NCBI GenBank assembly: GCA_007922225.1
Contig: ML680053.1
Span: 19,826,694-19,890,693, forward strand
DNA: 64,000 bases
Source of the DNA: Emydura subglobosa
Lineage: Eukaryota > Chordata > Testudines > Chelidae
Direction of reading: 5' to 3'
Part shown: piece after piece, positions 1-14,060 of the stretch
How the letters are laid out: each line of letters starts with the position of its first letter
Position numbering within the stretch: the stretch's first letter is position 1
Notes under the pieces: generated by a model
Database searches by the model: none
The model's input: only the letters and a program-made list of their open reading frames with translations
Told to the model about the DNA's origin: nothing
Translations under genes and position numbers: made by a program

Positions 1-420
1 CCAAACAACAGAGGGGGGGACACTCACACCAACTTCACTGCAGGCCCACTCAGTCAGCTCCAGGCTCAGTCCCTGCCCTGGCTTGGGCAATGCCACCAAC
101 CTTCGAAGCTCCCTGCTCCATCACAACTCCAGCAGACACTCAGCAGCAGCTTCGTGACCCCGGCAGCAGGCAGCAGCAGGCAGCCAGCGGCTTCTAGCAT
201 CAACTGTGCTCCCCAAGCACCAAAATGGAGTCCCCCACATGCTTTTTTCTCACTCCCTGGAAGGGGAAGAGTCTCTCTCCTTTTTTCCCAAGGCATCATA
301 GGAGTTGTAGTCTCCCAGGATCTTCCTAGCTGTAAAACTCCCAATGAAGTTCCCAGGCCCCAGAAGAACAGGATGCCTACACTAGCTGAACAGATCCCAT
401 AATTTTTACACTCCTTTTAA
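1..420. other. GC-rich block with a ZNF143-like motif; probably part of a dispersed repeat
   Basis: Clearly more GC-rich than the AT-rich DNA that follows, with CAGCAGCAGGCAG-type runs near 140-190. At 293-311 the minus strand reads ACTACAACTCCTATGATGC, close to the ZNF143/STAF site (ACTACAAYTCCCAGVATGC). Such motifs are common in some vertebrate repeats and promoters. Small ORFs here show no recognisable domain, and I cannot name a repeat family. Confidence 0.4.
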
Positions 421-3400
421 TATGTGGGTTTCACAGAACTGACCAGGTTTTGAGGCGAGAGCCATCTTTACACTGTTGATACAGCCCCTTCCATCATTAT
501 TTTTCAGTATTTCAGTGCTAATTGGAAGGGCTCCCTGTTAGTAAGGAGATACATGTATCCTGACTGAATTAACTCTGAAGCCAAATGTCCAGGATATGTT
601 TATTACTGAGTCAGCAGGAGCATTCCAGTGACTATTATTCCCCCTTTTAGCTCAAACGATTATTTAGCCAATACTCGTGGCCTGGCCAGGTTATTTCCAT
701 TAGGCGGAGAAATTGAGGATATGAGTTGTGGATTTCTTTGGGCCAATCTCATTTATTTACAAAGAATGTACACAAAGTCCTGTTTCCCTGAACACAGTAG
801 AGACAATCAACAGCAGGCAGTGTTCTTGCTCAGAAATCCAAGCTTCTTTCCAGGCCCAAATTTGGCTCTGCTCCATTTCAGGGTCACACTATCACCTGGT
901 TCTTTTGCTTTCTCCTGGCTTCCTGGTTCCTTTCTGTTTCTGACACACCCTTCCACCAATTAATGTCCCAGTCCCTGCATTTGCAATGAGTCCCAGGGAA
1001 ACCACTCTAATTCTCTGTGAGTGAGTTCTTGATCAGGCCTTTCCATCTGGCCCCATGTCTTAGGTGGCTTCTATTGTTTCTGGTTCAAATATCCATAAAG
1101 GAGCTTAATTGCGTCTTACATTTAGTCTAAATGGAAGTCCATCAGCTCTAACCTGGTCTGTGACTTCCCAGAGATTGAAGATTGACAGCCACCAACACTG
1201 TCCAGCACAAAAATCTGATGACATCTGCTCTGCATCCTTTCTCCCTTAGATTCCAACTAGTTACTATACATCGCTTTGTTCCAATTGGCTACTGTGCTCA
1301 GAACTCTGCATCCATATACTACGTCTAGTTATCCCTCCTCTAGTGCCTCGAGGAAGGCATAGTCCCCCCATCCAAATTCCTAAATGAAGTTTCTTTTCAC
1401 AGCTGCAGTTAGGTAAAGAGGAAAGTCAGGAGCTTCAGCAACCGTGGACTGTTGTAAGGGGATGGGATGTTCTGATACCAATAGCCAATTACAGAAGAAG
1501 GATTTGCATAATTGCTAAGGTTATTGTAATGTTTCCCATACACAAAGTGCAGAACACATATTCCCAGTCTATGATGTCAGTTTAGATAGAGGAAGTATCA
1601 ACAAGACAGAACATAAGTAAATTAACCATGGGAGAGCACAGTGTGTGTGTGTGTCTCTGCTCCATTACAGGCTTGGCAGCAATGGTGAAAACAAAATTTC
1701 CGCCATCACAGTAGATAAAGTTTATGGCAATTTAGAGGTGCAGTGCACAGAAAACAAAGGAATAACAGACAAGCTATATACGCTACAATGACAAAATAAG
1801 CATAGAGTGATTCTATAGATCCCTACACTTGAACTAATAGCACTTAGACAGTTTACATAGATTAGTGCATGCGACCAACACTGGGAAGTTATCAGTTAGT
1901 ACTTCTGATGACAGAGGAAAGACACAGTTTTAGTGCCACAGACACACTTTGGACAAAGAGAACCTATAAGAAAAATGGAAGATATTTTTCTGAAAATACA
2001 GAGGCTGATATTCTGAAAGAGGGACAGTTAGGGACTGCATGTCTGAGAAGTAGCCTGAGAGGCAAAGTGCAAATTAGAAAGAGTCACTCAGTCAGTGCAG
2101 GGAATTGCATTACTAAACAATAGTTACAATTTCAAGTCTCTAACTGTGCTGGATCCCTGCACTCTGGCAGAGGATGTTCCATTAAAGTATCATGTAATTT
2201 AGATGCTCTATCTTGATTTTTTTCCAAAACAGTAAGAATTAAAACCTATTTTAATCTCTATTTTATTGGGGGTGTAAATGCAACTCCTTTTTCAGCAGCA
2301 CCTCAACATGTTTGCTGTTGCTTTTTTTCCTGTCAGAAAATAATAGCACGGTGTTTGGGGACAAAGGGATTGCCCCACTGTCTTGCATTCGGTCGATTTG
2401 TTTCCTTCTATTTCTAGCTCCTCCCTTCTGCATTTACTGATTTTTTTCTTTTTAAAAAGTGATAGTTGCATCTAAACCACTGCATATCTTTCACTTAGTC
2501 CTGATTTCTGGGATTATCTGCCTGTATCAATGTCAGGGGATAATTATCATATCAACTCACCTGGATGATCAAGTGAACAGACATCTGCGTCATGTAAAGA
2601 GCTTACTGAGTCAATCTCCATTGCAACTTTATCTTTGCAGTGACTGATAATCATGTCAGACAGAATGAGGATTTCAATTACGTGGCCTTTTATCAGCTAT
2701 TGAATAAAGCAGAGGCGTCAAACCCAATTGATTTAGCATCTTCAACTCAAATCCTGGGTGTTAATTTTTTAACGCTCTTCACTCCCTCCCATCAGCTCTT
2801 CTGCTAAAATAAAGTAATAATACTACCTAGTTTTTCTATAGTGCTTTTCTTCCAGACAGATAGATATTTTCTATATAGCCAATACAAACTTCACAGTCAC
2901 CAATTTATTTAGAACGTGATGTGGTATAAAGGCTGATTAAAACCAGATTTTGCAAACATAATGTGTTAATAATGAGGGCATCAATCTCAAACCAAAGAAA
3001 TAGTATTGGGTGAGTAAATGTGGAAAGGAAAAATTACTCTCCCAAAGCTCTGACACATCTGGACTCATGTGTAAGTAACTGAAGGAGGGCCTTAAATTGC
3101 AATCAACATTGAGTTTATAGTGTCACAATTATTCTTTTCTGCTTTTTTAAAAAATGTGATATTTAACAATACATCCCATTTTTAAAAAAAGGGAATTTTG
3201 GCAGGAACCAAAATGCCTTTTCCTATAGTTTTATATTACAGAGCATGTTCTGCATTTAAGTTCACTTGTAAAAGCTGTTTAACCCAATAATTTATGTTAC
3301 ATTCAAAGTGGTTAGACCACACACATGTAGTACTGATACTATCCCAAAATCTCAATTCATAAGCACATGGAAATTCAGAAACGACACTGAAACTTCATGT

Positions 3401-5440
3401 TCAGCTTGTACTATCATGTAGAGAAAACACAGCTACTAGTGTTTGCATGAAAACATGCTGTTCTGAGATCAATGCATGAGCATATATATATGTATTTTTT
3501 TAACCTTAACGCTGACACTCTTTGTAGATGAGTGTAATAGGCCTGCAGTGTTTGCCCAAACCTCCTCTGAGCGGATGTTGATCCTGCTGGAAAACAGATA
3601 AGTGGGTGCTTCTGACTCACTGAAGCAGGTGATTCATTAATAAGTGAGGTGGGCATGGTTGTCTGAAGAGATATGCGCTATGGTGAGCAGTCCTGAATAC
3701 TGAGAGAGGAACTCTAGGAATTGACACGGCTGGGAAGACAGTCTGAGCTGAACTTATGTAATGGTATAAAATCAGCCCACAGGAAGGGGGGTGTTTGAAC
3801 TGTATTCGCGTGTTTATAGAGCAAGTTAAGTGGGGAGAAGAGCCTACTCACAATGGTCTAGATTGTAATTTGCCAGTTTGCCCTGAGTAAAGGAGTGACA
3901 TGTTGCTGCACCAATGCAGGAGCAGATCAGAATAGTAATTCCTCCTTTACTCCAAAGAGGGAGTAAGTTACTACAACTTCTTCCATAGAGCATTTTACTT
4001 CCCACGGCTACTTCGTCTGGAGAGTAGAGGGATGGAGCCAAGGGTCCTCCTAGTGCTGCCCCTTTATGCCCTTTTTCTGTCTGTCTCCTCGGCACAGGGA
4101 GATGGGGAATACTTGCTTGTGCAGCCCAGGAAGGGTTATGACTAATTAGCCCAGAGACTTTGACAAGCTCTGAAGTGCTGGTGTTTAGAACTATTCTGCT
4201 TCTGCATGAACAAATAGGAGAACTGAAGAAGAGTCCCTGGGCAGTGCCTGATGAATGATATTCTAGAGTTAGCTTCATCTGACCATCTTAAATATGCCGT
4301 CTAGATAGCTTCTGCTTTGACTTTTGATGAATCCATTAATTGCCTGTATGGACACCCTCGAGGAATCAGCTCATTGACAGGAGCAATAAGAGTATTAAGG
4401 AATTCTTCAAGGAAGCTGGCCCAGTAAGTTTTCTTACTGCCCCAAAATTATTGCACTTAAAAGAAGATAGAAAAATGAGATCTAATGCAGGGGGTAATCA
4501 CTAAGATAATCATACTGGTATCCACTTGTCTCTTTTCATGATGTGTGTGTGAACTGTGTTTAGCCCAAAGGGGCACAGCTATCTGATTGAGGCCTCGAGG
4601 CACTCCTGCAGTATAAATAATCATCTTTCAGCTCATTCTACGTTCAGTTTTCCCCCATGTCCAGTGATAAATGCATGAAACCACAATCCTGACCCTTTTG
4701 CATTTTATTTCTTCAACTTTTAAATAAATAAATTCTGAGTTGGTAAAAAAAATCCTACAATTCAGCCATGAGCAGTTTTTATGAAAATCACTACTGGCAT
4801 GTCATATCACTGGGTTTGCCCTAAAACCGTGAACTCAAATCAGCCACAATTATGTTTAGCTTTCCCTCTATCAACATTTATGCAAGCTCAAAACAAAAGA
4901 AAAACATTGGGTGTAGGGAATGGATTTCTTCAATCAGAAAACTCTGCATATTATCACCTGTACTGGACCTGAGTGGGTCAATCAAGTTGAAATTAAACTC
5001 CACGGCTGCAGACCCATAAAAGCATTGTTCCACAACCACAGAAGTTAATAAGTTTTCAAAGGAATCATGTTAGTCATCACAAATTAATGTTCAATGACCT
5101 TCCAATACCATACAGCTTCACTTTACCTCCCAATTCTGGTGTAATCAGGGTTTTAAACACCTCTCGTATTCCTGCAAGTTAAGCATATCTCCAATTTATT
5201 GGACATGACAACAATAACTAGGCAACAACTTTACAAAAATACTTGAATGCTATTTCAGACTTACAAATATATAGACATCGGTTCCTCTTCACTGGAAAAT
5301 ACAGAAATCTTATACAAGTCTCAGATCAGCGTTTTTATAAAAATAACAGGAACAGAGTGGAAATTTGTGGTCATCACTTACACTCTCGATTGTTCAATAC
5401 AGAGAAATATTAACACCAGTCCAAATGTTTTTTCAAATAA
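421..5440. other. Downstream of PGR: no gene recognised
   Basis: AT-rich non-coding DNA. It holds a short (GT)n run near 1640-1653 and a TA-rich run near 3482-3492. No splice-flanked exon or convincing protein was found. Human ARHGAP42 lies downstream of PGR, but I could not identify any exon of it here. Confidence 0.6.
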
Positions 5441-5444
5441 AATA

Positions 5445-5660
5445 TAAATATTTGGCACTTCTGTAGTGTTTTCCATCAAGGATCTCAAAGCCCTTACCAA
5501 ATGCATTAAGTCTCCCAACAATCTTGCAAAACAGGGAAGGACTGTCATCTTCATTTTACAGAAGTGAAAATGAGAAACAGAATGGTTAAATGACATGAAG
5601 ATCAGGACGTAAATCCAATATTTCATAACTCCTAGGCCTGTGCTTTAACCACTAGCTTGT
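5445..5660 (+). repeat. L2/MIR-type relic
   Basis: Shows the vertebrate pattern 'ggatctcaaagccctt', then 'tcattttacagaagtgaaaatgag', and an 'aggcctgtgctttaaccactag' tail, typical of MIR and L2 3' portions. Diverged and non-coding. The exact family is not assigned. Confidence 0.6.
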
Positions 5661-8600
5661 GCTTCTTCTCTCAGGTGTGATTTTTCTTATTATGTACAAA
5701 GAAATTCAAGATGTTTCAAATGAAAGTCTTCCTATATATACTGGAAAATGTTGTAATGTATTTAAAAATAGAGGGTCAAGGAAATTCTGAAGAACCAGAT
5801 TCTGATACCCTTACTCAGAGTGAATAGTTATTTCATGAGTAGTCCAGCAGACTTCAGTGTGTCATGTGCTGTTTGGTCTGATTAAAGGTAGCAGAATCTG
5901 GCTCAAAGTACAATTAGAATTGAACAAGACTGATTCTCCTTTCCCATCACTCCAAATTGAGTGTAGCAGTGAAGTCAATGAAGTGACACCAAGGTAAAAC
6001 TGGCATGAAAGGAAAAGCAGGCTCTGCAATTTTAAGCAGTGTTGTGAGTTAAGATGGGATTTTAAAAGGAACCTAAGGGTGTGTGTGTGTGTTGCAGGGG
6101 GGTAGGAGGTTAGGTGTAAAATTCCTATTGAAATCCATAGCTCTAAAGCTTCTTTCCCCTTAAAAAGTATCTTGGGAAATACTATGTTTTGCAATGGGTA
6201 TAACCCTAGGAGATTAATGTAACCTTCTTGTTGAATAGTGACATCATGATAGAAGGTGACGTAACTGTATAGTGCCAAAGTGTGGACATGGACCTTTTAA
6301 TCCGGGTGAGAATTTAAAAAATCCTCATTATGCCCAAATAAATTACATTTTTAAATGTGCTGTACTATCCAAATTAAAATACACCTTTATATAAAACAAA
6401 ATGTTTCTCTGTTTTATGATTAGAAATTTTGCTAATAGCTGGAACAACACTATAGGCCCTACTCTTTCCCCTGGCAAAGTCAATGGCAAAACGCCCCTTG
6501 ACTTCAATGGCAAAGCTCCAGCTTCAGATCTCACACCCCACAGTCTTAACAGCAACAGTATCCAAACCTTAACATAATAATAATCTTTGTTAACATCTGT
6601 TTGTCTGTCGCTGAAACTTCAATTCCCATTTTGAAAGAAAGACTAATGTTGTGATCACCACTGGACGTTACGTACAGATGACATCTCATCGTGCAACTGA
6701 AAGTACAATTGAACATAACACTGCATTAGTAAAATGAATGAGGATGGTGAAATCCTGTACCAGGCACTTACTCCTCCATATGAAGTCAAGACATCTGGCC
6801 CTATAGCTGATTTAACTTGCTCCTTGCTGGCAAACTAAATTGCATTATAAAATTGCTTGTATTGCATAAGAAGACCGTCCATTTGATCTACATCGCTGAA
6901 TCAAGAATGCATGTGTGAGAGAGATTTTTAAAATAAAAAGTAAATATTTCAATTATGCATGCTTCATGTTCCTCATCTGTCAGAACAAGGATTGCATGAA
7001 ATACCATTACTCATAATGAGGGCTTTAACCTTACATTTGGATACCCTTAATAACAACGGCAATCGAGACCATTTTTAAGTAGATTTGTTCATTTTAGATT
7101 AACTCAGACAACTTTGGTTTATGGCTTCTAAAGACTTTTATGAAGATTTAAAAACAAACCAAACAGTAAATTGGCACTTTTTGGAGTTAGACTCCTTATT
7201 AGAATTAAACACACACGTGACTATATTTAGAGAATTTACTATTATAAAACTAAGGGCTTTACAAAAACTTGTGTCACAAATATCCTTTTAAAAACTTTGA
7301 AATGGTGACAATTTCGTAACCTGGGTTTTAAAGTCTTTGGTTTCTAATGAGTCAACTATTTTAAATCCAAGTACGTCCATATTCACAAAATATTCTGCAC
7401 ACAGGCCCCATCCTAACAAGGGGATGTGCAGGCACGCCCCTTTCTCTCATTTATTTCAGTGAGGTGCCATGCAGCCAGAAGGCTCTTAGAGCCATAGCAA
7501 AGCAGGGTTATGCGTATGCTTTACTAAATCAGTAACCTTAATTCAGAGTGGATTGGTCCTTTCTTAGGATTGTTCTAATGCTTGAAATCTGTTACTCCAC
7601 TGCTACCTTTTTCTTATGTGTAGTTGTCTAAGCACTTTGACAATTCATACTTTGGCTCTGTATGCTACCAATTTCAGCCTACTGAGTCAATAACACTTCA
7701 AAATAAACCAGTGATGTTCAAAACACATTCTTCAGACAAACCCGACTGTCATGTAAATAATAAGCTTTTTTAGCAATCTTAAAAGAAACATTCCCCCCGC
7801 CCCCCTTTATCTTTGAAGGGGAAAAAAATTAAATTAAAAGCAAACCCTGTGTTCAACACTCAGGTCATTGTGACACAAAGCAGCACAAGCCAGTAAATCT
7901 AATAAGGCTGACAATCTAGGCTTGGTCTGCCAGTATATCCACAGGTTGCTAAGCCATGCAAAATTGCGAAGGCTTTGGATACTGGCTCTGCAGCAGCAGG
8001 TTGACTTATCCAGAGGAAAGAAAGGTCAACCTTCTGCTCAAGGGATGGGGCGCGGGGGAGAGAAGAGTCACTGTTGTTCAGAGCTGGGCTGGTGTGTAGA
8101 AGAAGCAGAGTGAATGTCAAAGAGCTTCCTGCATTCTCCAGTTCTGAGGCTGTGTTAACTTGTGGGAGTCACTCTTTTGCAACAGTGGGGAGTAGACAGA
8201 TCTGGCTCAGTCTAATGGCCTGAGGAATATTTATTTATTTATGTATCTGGCACCGACCTATTCCAATTGTGTTACCAACAAACATTACTTACAACACATA
8301 CCTACCAGTGTAAAGCTTTCAATACACTAACTCAGCAAGTTGGAACCAGATCCTTAGCTGCTGTACATGGTGTTGGTCCATTTGTTTTCACATACCATTA
8401 TACCCCAGCTAAAGCTCTGTACCCACAAACCTCCAATGACTCTAATAATCTGTCACTTCCCTTATCCCCCCTCCCAAATAAAAAAAAAGTTGTCACACCA
8501 GTGCTTACATCTCCAGTGATGCCTTCCTAGAGTCTACCATGCCTCTGCCACCGAAAACACTCCTTTCCTGAAGAACTATGAATGTGCACCATGCCACTCA

Positions 8601-11600
8601 TTCAGGATACATTATCTGGCAGAGGGCCTTCTGTCCCCAGTTCCCAGTTACTATTGCTTCCTGGGGCAGTAGTGGATTCACTAGTGACAGTATTTGTTTC
8701 CTGCCACTGGTTTATAATGTCAGCTGAGCTATTTCTTAGCTTTTAGATTAGGATCCATCAGAGCAGATGATAGCCACTAAACACTTAAGAGTTCTCAGCA
8801 GACCTTTTGATGCCACAAATCCTCCATCCGGTGCAAGGTTTCTAGATTCATTTCAAGTTGAAAACCATGAAGTTTAGTTGCTAAGCTTTGCCCCACCAGC
8901 TGCAGCTTGGATCCCTGACCAACAAAGTTCTTTTTGGGATGTAGGGAGGTTATCTGTTTTATCAGTTAGCTGTTTTATCCAACTGTATTAATGAATCACT
9001 GACAGGTATGTTTCCATAGTTTAAAGTAAGTGAGAGAGAAGCCTGAATTAGAGAAGACTTCTTTCAGTCTTTTGCTATTTAAAATTACATGCTCAGTTCT
9101 TAACTACCCTTTTTAGACATGGTACTAGAAAATATGATTACAATACAGCTCCAGGAACAGGTGAACAATAAAAATATCCAGGCTTGAGTTTATTATGTCA
9201 GAATAGCAGGCCTCATCCAAAACCTATTGAAATCAGTGAAAAGACAATCATTGACTTCAACGGGCTCTGTATCAAGTGCAGACACAGCACACAGACTATA
9301 CTTCCCTGTGTCATAATAACTAACAAAAATAGGCCAGGTCTATGTTTGGTCTGTCAATGATCTTCCCGAAATTCTTGGATGGTTATGACAACTAAATAGG
9401 TTTGGGTTATATGGGCCAAGATGGTGACACTGGGAAATTGTATATTTTCTCTCTTTAACACTTTGTTACAGCCTTCTAGTTGCAAATATATGTGCTTCTG
9501 CCAGGGCCAAGCAGTTTAATTTGCATATCAATCGTTTGTATAATAAATATATATATACAGAGACATGGCTGCTCTAAAAAAATAGGTGAAAAATTGCAGT
9601 AATGCTAAAATGACCCTGGAAGGTTATTTTTTATTTGTTTTGTCTTTTTTAAAAAGAAGATCAGTCTGAAGCAGCAGAGGATAATACTGAAAGCCTTGGG
9701 ACAAGAAAACAGAAAGCAGATAGAATAGAAGAACATGAAAATGAAGATGAGAGCCTTAGACCTAAACCCACTTTCCCAAATTTGCAGAAAGCTAAATAAT
9801 GATTGTGATTATGGTAGAGAGAGGAAAAGATTTGCACAATTTGCAAAAGAATGAGAAACTTTTTAATTAGTACAGTCCTCTCATAAGAGGGCAAGACTTT
9901 TAAAATGTTTCCTACCCAGGGATGTAGCTGTTCTACTGCTCATAGTGAATGCAAGTGAGTGGCACCCTTCTCCCACAATACTCTCCTATTACTAGACTGC
10001 ACTGCAAAATTCAGCATGAGCAGATCCAGAATTTGCTGCTTGCAGGTCAAAAATGATCTTAAACATCCATGCAATGAAAAAATGTATATAGACAACTGCA
10101 AAGTCTCTTCTTACTGTGCTTGTTGCTGGATTACTGGACAGGGCTGTAGCTGATCACATTAGATGTGTCCAGTATGGAAAAACCTGTGTTCTGCTTACCG
10201 ACACAATACAATTGGAAACTAAGACAGATGATGGTATCAAACCATGGAACAAAAACAAATTTAGGAATTACATGGGGATCAGGGCAGGAAGAGCTCAAAA
10301 CTGTTTTGTCTAAACGTAGATGATGCAGCAGTGAATATGGGATTTTCAAATGGTATGAAAGCCAAATTTAGACAGACTTCTCAGTTAGCTGTACACTGCA
10401 AAATATACAACTGTGAGTATTCTGGTATGGATAATCTTTTCTGAGATGTAGATCTTAAAAAGTTTATTAGTTTGGAAAACTTTTTTGGGAATTTACGATT
10501 TATTCTCAAAAGATCAGGGCAACTTAAGCTCTTACTGATGATGTCTTTGAGGCAAGTGAGAGCTCTTTTGGAGGTGCCTGCCACATAAGGGGGGTTACCA
10601 GAGCACTGAAGGCAGTGATAAAAAATGATCATTAAGATGGTACCCACTTAGAACATATTGCAGAAGCTGAGTCAGAGATTTACATAACCTGAATTTAGGG
10701 GCATTCTTAAGGAGATCATATTCACTGTTCCATATTCTAAATTCAAAGGTGGGATGTCTAGGATAATTTTATGGCATGGCAAGGATGTGTGTTTTAATAG
10801 GTTACGGACAGTGAATAGTGTATTTAGTGAATGATAAATTTTGCCATACTGTTTTCAAGACCCCCAGCAATGTTCAACTTCTCAGAGAGCTTGCAGAAAT
10901 GGTATTATTATGCAATGGATTAGTGAGCAAATGCGGGAAATCATGTAGCTCCAGGTACAAATTTAAATAGTGAATACAAATAATAATAATAATAAACCCA
11001 CCACCAACCTCATATTGAAAAAACAAAGAACTCTTACAGATTAAACCTGTAATATATAAACATATAAATGCTATGAGGATCAGAGTTAAAGTCAGGCAAT
11101 GAAAAAAAAAATCAAATTACTTGTCCATGGACAGTTAAGACTTCAAATCTGATCATTAAAAAAGAAAGTGAGATGGCCCTAGCTTATCTTGTTCTGTTTT
11201 TTAAAATATTTGGCTAGGTTTTTTTTAATTTTATTCTCATTTTTAGTGTAGCTTGCTCTAGGAGGCACCAGCCAATCAGTACGTCAATCCCTGAAGAAGG
11301 TATTTCTGGGAATTTTGGAGAAATAGGATATGGCTTCCAAGAACAAATAAAATCACTAATGCTTTTCACAATTTTGTAGCCTAATATTTGGTTTTGTTTA
11401 CCCATGAGATATTTCTATGTTGCTTATATCTATTAACTGACAGAACTAAGCATCTGAGGTTTATTATATCCGCTTCAAAGAAAATATCACAACACTTCTT
11501 CAGTAAAACATTTCAGTCCCCTTATGAAAGTTATGACATTCTCTTTGATCTTATAAGGGTACTTTACTTGTACTCATAGCAACATTAGCCTCCATTACAG

Positions 11601-12725
11601 TTACGCCAATTATACCAACTTTTCTTTCTAAACCAGTGCTAGGTTCACTGAATGGCATTATAATGAGACTGGTGCATATCAAAGCTTTTATAATCATTCT
11701 TTCTATTTCTTTTTGCATTTTATCTCCCTGTAATTTGATTTTATTGGGTGTTTGAGTTATCCAATTAACACATTAATAACACATTAAGATCACCAAAGGC
11801 TGTAGTCATTAAACATTACTGATTGTTAAAGAGAGACATGTAACTAAAACATATTTAAAGCATCTAAAAGATACAGTAGGGGCTATATGAATAAACGTTA
11901 AAATGTATAAGTTTCAAATGAGAGTTAGATGGTTTAGCTTTTACTGATAAGTGTCATACTGATAAGGAGAAGTAGTAGTAACAGCAGGATGTGTCTCTCT
12001 ATATTCCACTGTATTTATTGGTTTCAGTAGGAGGCAAACGTTGACATTTCCCTAATTCTTCCAATCTTTGCAGAGAATTGCTTTAGTTTTACTTTGGTAT
12101 GGACACACACATGCACACATATGAATGTACATTTTGTTGCCACTATGCTAACTACTTGTGTAGCTGTGTATCACTATCAATCTAAACTTGGATACTGTAC
12201 TTCGAACAGAGAGGCAGGTTAGTTAGTAAAAGGAGAAGTATCCATATGTAAATGTGGGTAATGTACATTTTAATTTCTTCAGACCTTTAATATTTATACA
12301 GATTCACACCCACCCTATGTACTAGAGTAAAAGTTTACTTCATGTCATAGCAGGAGTTTTAAAAGGAATAATATGAAAGAAAAATGTGCAAGATAACTGT
12401 TCTTAGACAAATAAAGATTTCCTTTCTTAGTATTGTTCTTGTGAATTCCTAAGGAGCAACTTATTCTGGCTTACAAAACATTTCTTATGACAACTATCAG
12501 TTATGATTTTAACAGTAAAATAAATCAGGAGCACACAATATGGACATCAAACTTACATAGCATGTAAGGTGCTAGGTATGGTAAATAGAACAAATATCCT
12601 AAAGTCCTCCTAAAGTCCTGACACTGCAAAATACTGACCAAAATAAACCACAAAATCCTGACCAAAATAAACAAACAAACAAAAAAGGCACAGAAAATGA
12701 TCTCTTCAATAAGAGAAAAGACATT
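5661..12725 (-). other. Region downstream of the PGR stop, likely including the 3' UTR
   Basis: AT-rich non-coding DNA directly 3' of the PGR stop. Human PGR has a multi-kilobase 3' UTR, so a substantial part of this block is probably transcribed. That is inference: many TTTATT (reverse AATAAA) hexamers occur and none can be singled out. It also contains a (GT)n run near 6077-6091, a short MITE-like inverted segment near 6452-6540 with the 'ttgacttcaatgg' motif, a C-rich run near 7793-7805, and an (AAT)n run near 10978-10995. Confidence 0.5.
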
Positions 12726-12881
12726 TCACTTTTTGTGAAAGAGGAGAGGTTTCACCATCCCTGCCAGAATCTTTGGTAGCTGGGCAGCAATTACTTCCGA
12801 CATCATTTCGGGGAATTCGACACTCAGTGCCCGGGACTGGAGAAATGTGTTCAGACAGAAGAGATGGAGTTGTTTCACGAG
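12726..12881 (-). CDS. PGR: PGR exon 8, coding part (helices 11-12 of the ligand-binding domain, stop)
   Basis: Terminal coding exon: 51 codons plus TGA (the stop reads tca on the plus strand at 12726-12728). The acceptor AG is at 12882-12883 and the exon opens in phase 0 with Leu-Val-Lys-Gln. It encodes helix 11 ([12 protein letters not shown], with the Cys and Thr equivalent to human Cys891 and Thr894 of the ligand pocket), then the AF-2 helix region containing [10 protein letters not shown], which recruits coactivators, and the PR-specific tail ending LLFHKK. One visible difference from human as I recall it is Phe for Tyr just before the pocket Cys. The 3' UTR continues to lower coordinates; its end cannot be fixed by eye. 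Confidence 0.97.
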   Translation of the reverse strand, partial: LVKQLHLFCLNTFLQSRALSVEFPEMMSEVIAAQLPKILAGMVKPLLFHKK

Positions 12882-13299
12882 CTGGTTTTAATGAAATACA
12901 AGCAAGTGAGAATTCAGACTAATAATAATACATTATACATTTATCTAAACATGACTAATGATTGTTTATTTTAAATATGTCACACAATCAATGTCATTTG
13001 ACATGTCTATCACCCGTGAAATTATATGCCTTGCAAGCGTATAGGTCTTTTCACTTCAGAAGTCAAAACATATCTAAGCGAACCCTTCGGTTTATAAAAA
13101 ATGGGGTAATTCACTAATCCCATTATAAAATAACCCCAGCTGCATTCAATGAACAGGATAGATGGTACTCATTTCATATTTTGTTATCCTCATTGTGTAA
13201 CACGTGGTCCCATGTCTTATTCAGTACACACTACTCAAACCCTGCTCTGAAAACAGAATTATTCATTTCCTCAGGGGCTTTTTTGTGGTTCCCAGTACT

Positions 13300-13720
13300 A
13301 TAGTATCTGAATACTTCAATTCATCTTCACAAAACCCCTGTGAGATGAGAGTATGGTATTATTCACCAGTTTACAGATGGGAAACGGAGGCACAGAGATT
13401 AAGGTCAAAAGTGCCCATACTTTTCAGTGCCCTATTTGAGGGACCCAGAACCTGATTTTTGAAATGCTAAAGAGCAGAATTACAAAGCACTTCAGATGTT
13501 CCATGTCCAGCTCCCATTGACTTCAGTTGCTGCTGCTGTGAGTGCTCAGCACTTCTGCAAATCAGATCCCAAGGTATCCAGTTGGGCAGCCAGAAATGAG
13601 GAACACACAATTAGTGACCACCTGTGTAACGTCTGCTTTAAGTGACTTGCCCAGCATCACAAAAAATCTCTATGACAGAGGGAGGAGTAGATTCCAATTC
13701 TCCAGGGCATCATTCAGCTG
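13300..13720 (+). repeat. L2/MIR-type relic interrupted by a MITE
   Basis: The left half reads 'cacaaaacccctgtgagatg' and then 'tttacagatgggaaacggag'. The right half resumes 'ttaagtgacttgcccagcat', the normal continuation of MIR/L2 tails. The interruption is annotated separately. Confidence 0.65.
13404..13637. mobile_element. MITE inserted in the L2/MIR relic, flanked by TTAAG
   Basis: The inserted 234 bp is flanked by TTAAG on both sides (13399-13403 and 13638-13642), a likely 5-bp target duplication. Its interior carries 'ccattgacttcagt', common in sauropsid MITEs. The terminal sequences are only weakly inverted, so the superfamily is not assigned. Confidence 0.55.
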
Positions 13721-13794
13721 TATTAACCGTAAGCCCATCCTTTCTTTACCTGTAATCTCCTGCCTCTCTCACTGCATACCTTCAAACTATTGCT

Positions 13795-14060
13795 GAGCGA
13801 ATAATGGATTTTTTTGGTTCTCTGACATTTCCAAAAAATTGAAAAATATAATAATTTTGGGTCAAACCATTTTGCCTAGAGTTTGCGCATTTTTAATGTT
13901 TTAAAAGAAAAATTAAAAACAATTTCTAAATTAAGTCATTTCTAATAAAAAAATCTAAATCTTCTGTTTAAAAATATCAAAACAAAATGTTTCTGTATTA
14001 CTGGATTTTTTAGGTTGTTTTCAACCAAAACGATTCAGCAAAAGCTATATGAATTCACAA
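13795..14060. repeat. AT-rich diverged repeat
   Basis: Contains 'tttccaaaaaattgaaaaat', 'ttttgggtcaaacc' and later 'tttcaaccaaaacg', a style seen in dispersed amniote repeats. The family was not identified. Confidence 0.35.

Noticed and set aside
1640..1653. Short (GT)n, (TA)n, (AAT)n and homopolymer runs as CRISPR-like or regulatory arrays
   Set aside because: Ordinary microsatellites of vertebrate DNA without spacer-repeat structure.
1..12725. Neighbouring gene such as ARHGAP42
   Set aside because: Expected by human synteny, but no exon with splice sites or recognisable protein was seen; 3' UTR or intergenic DNA is more likely.
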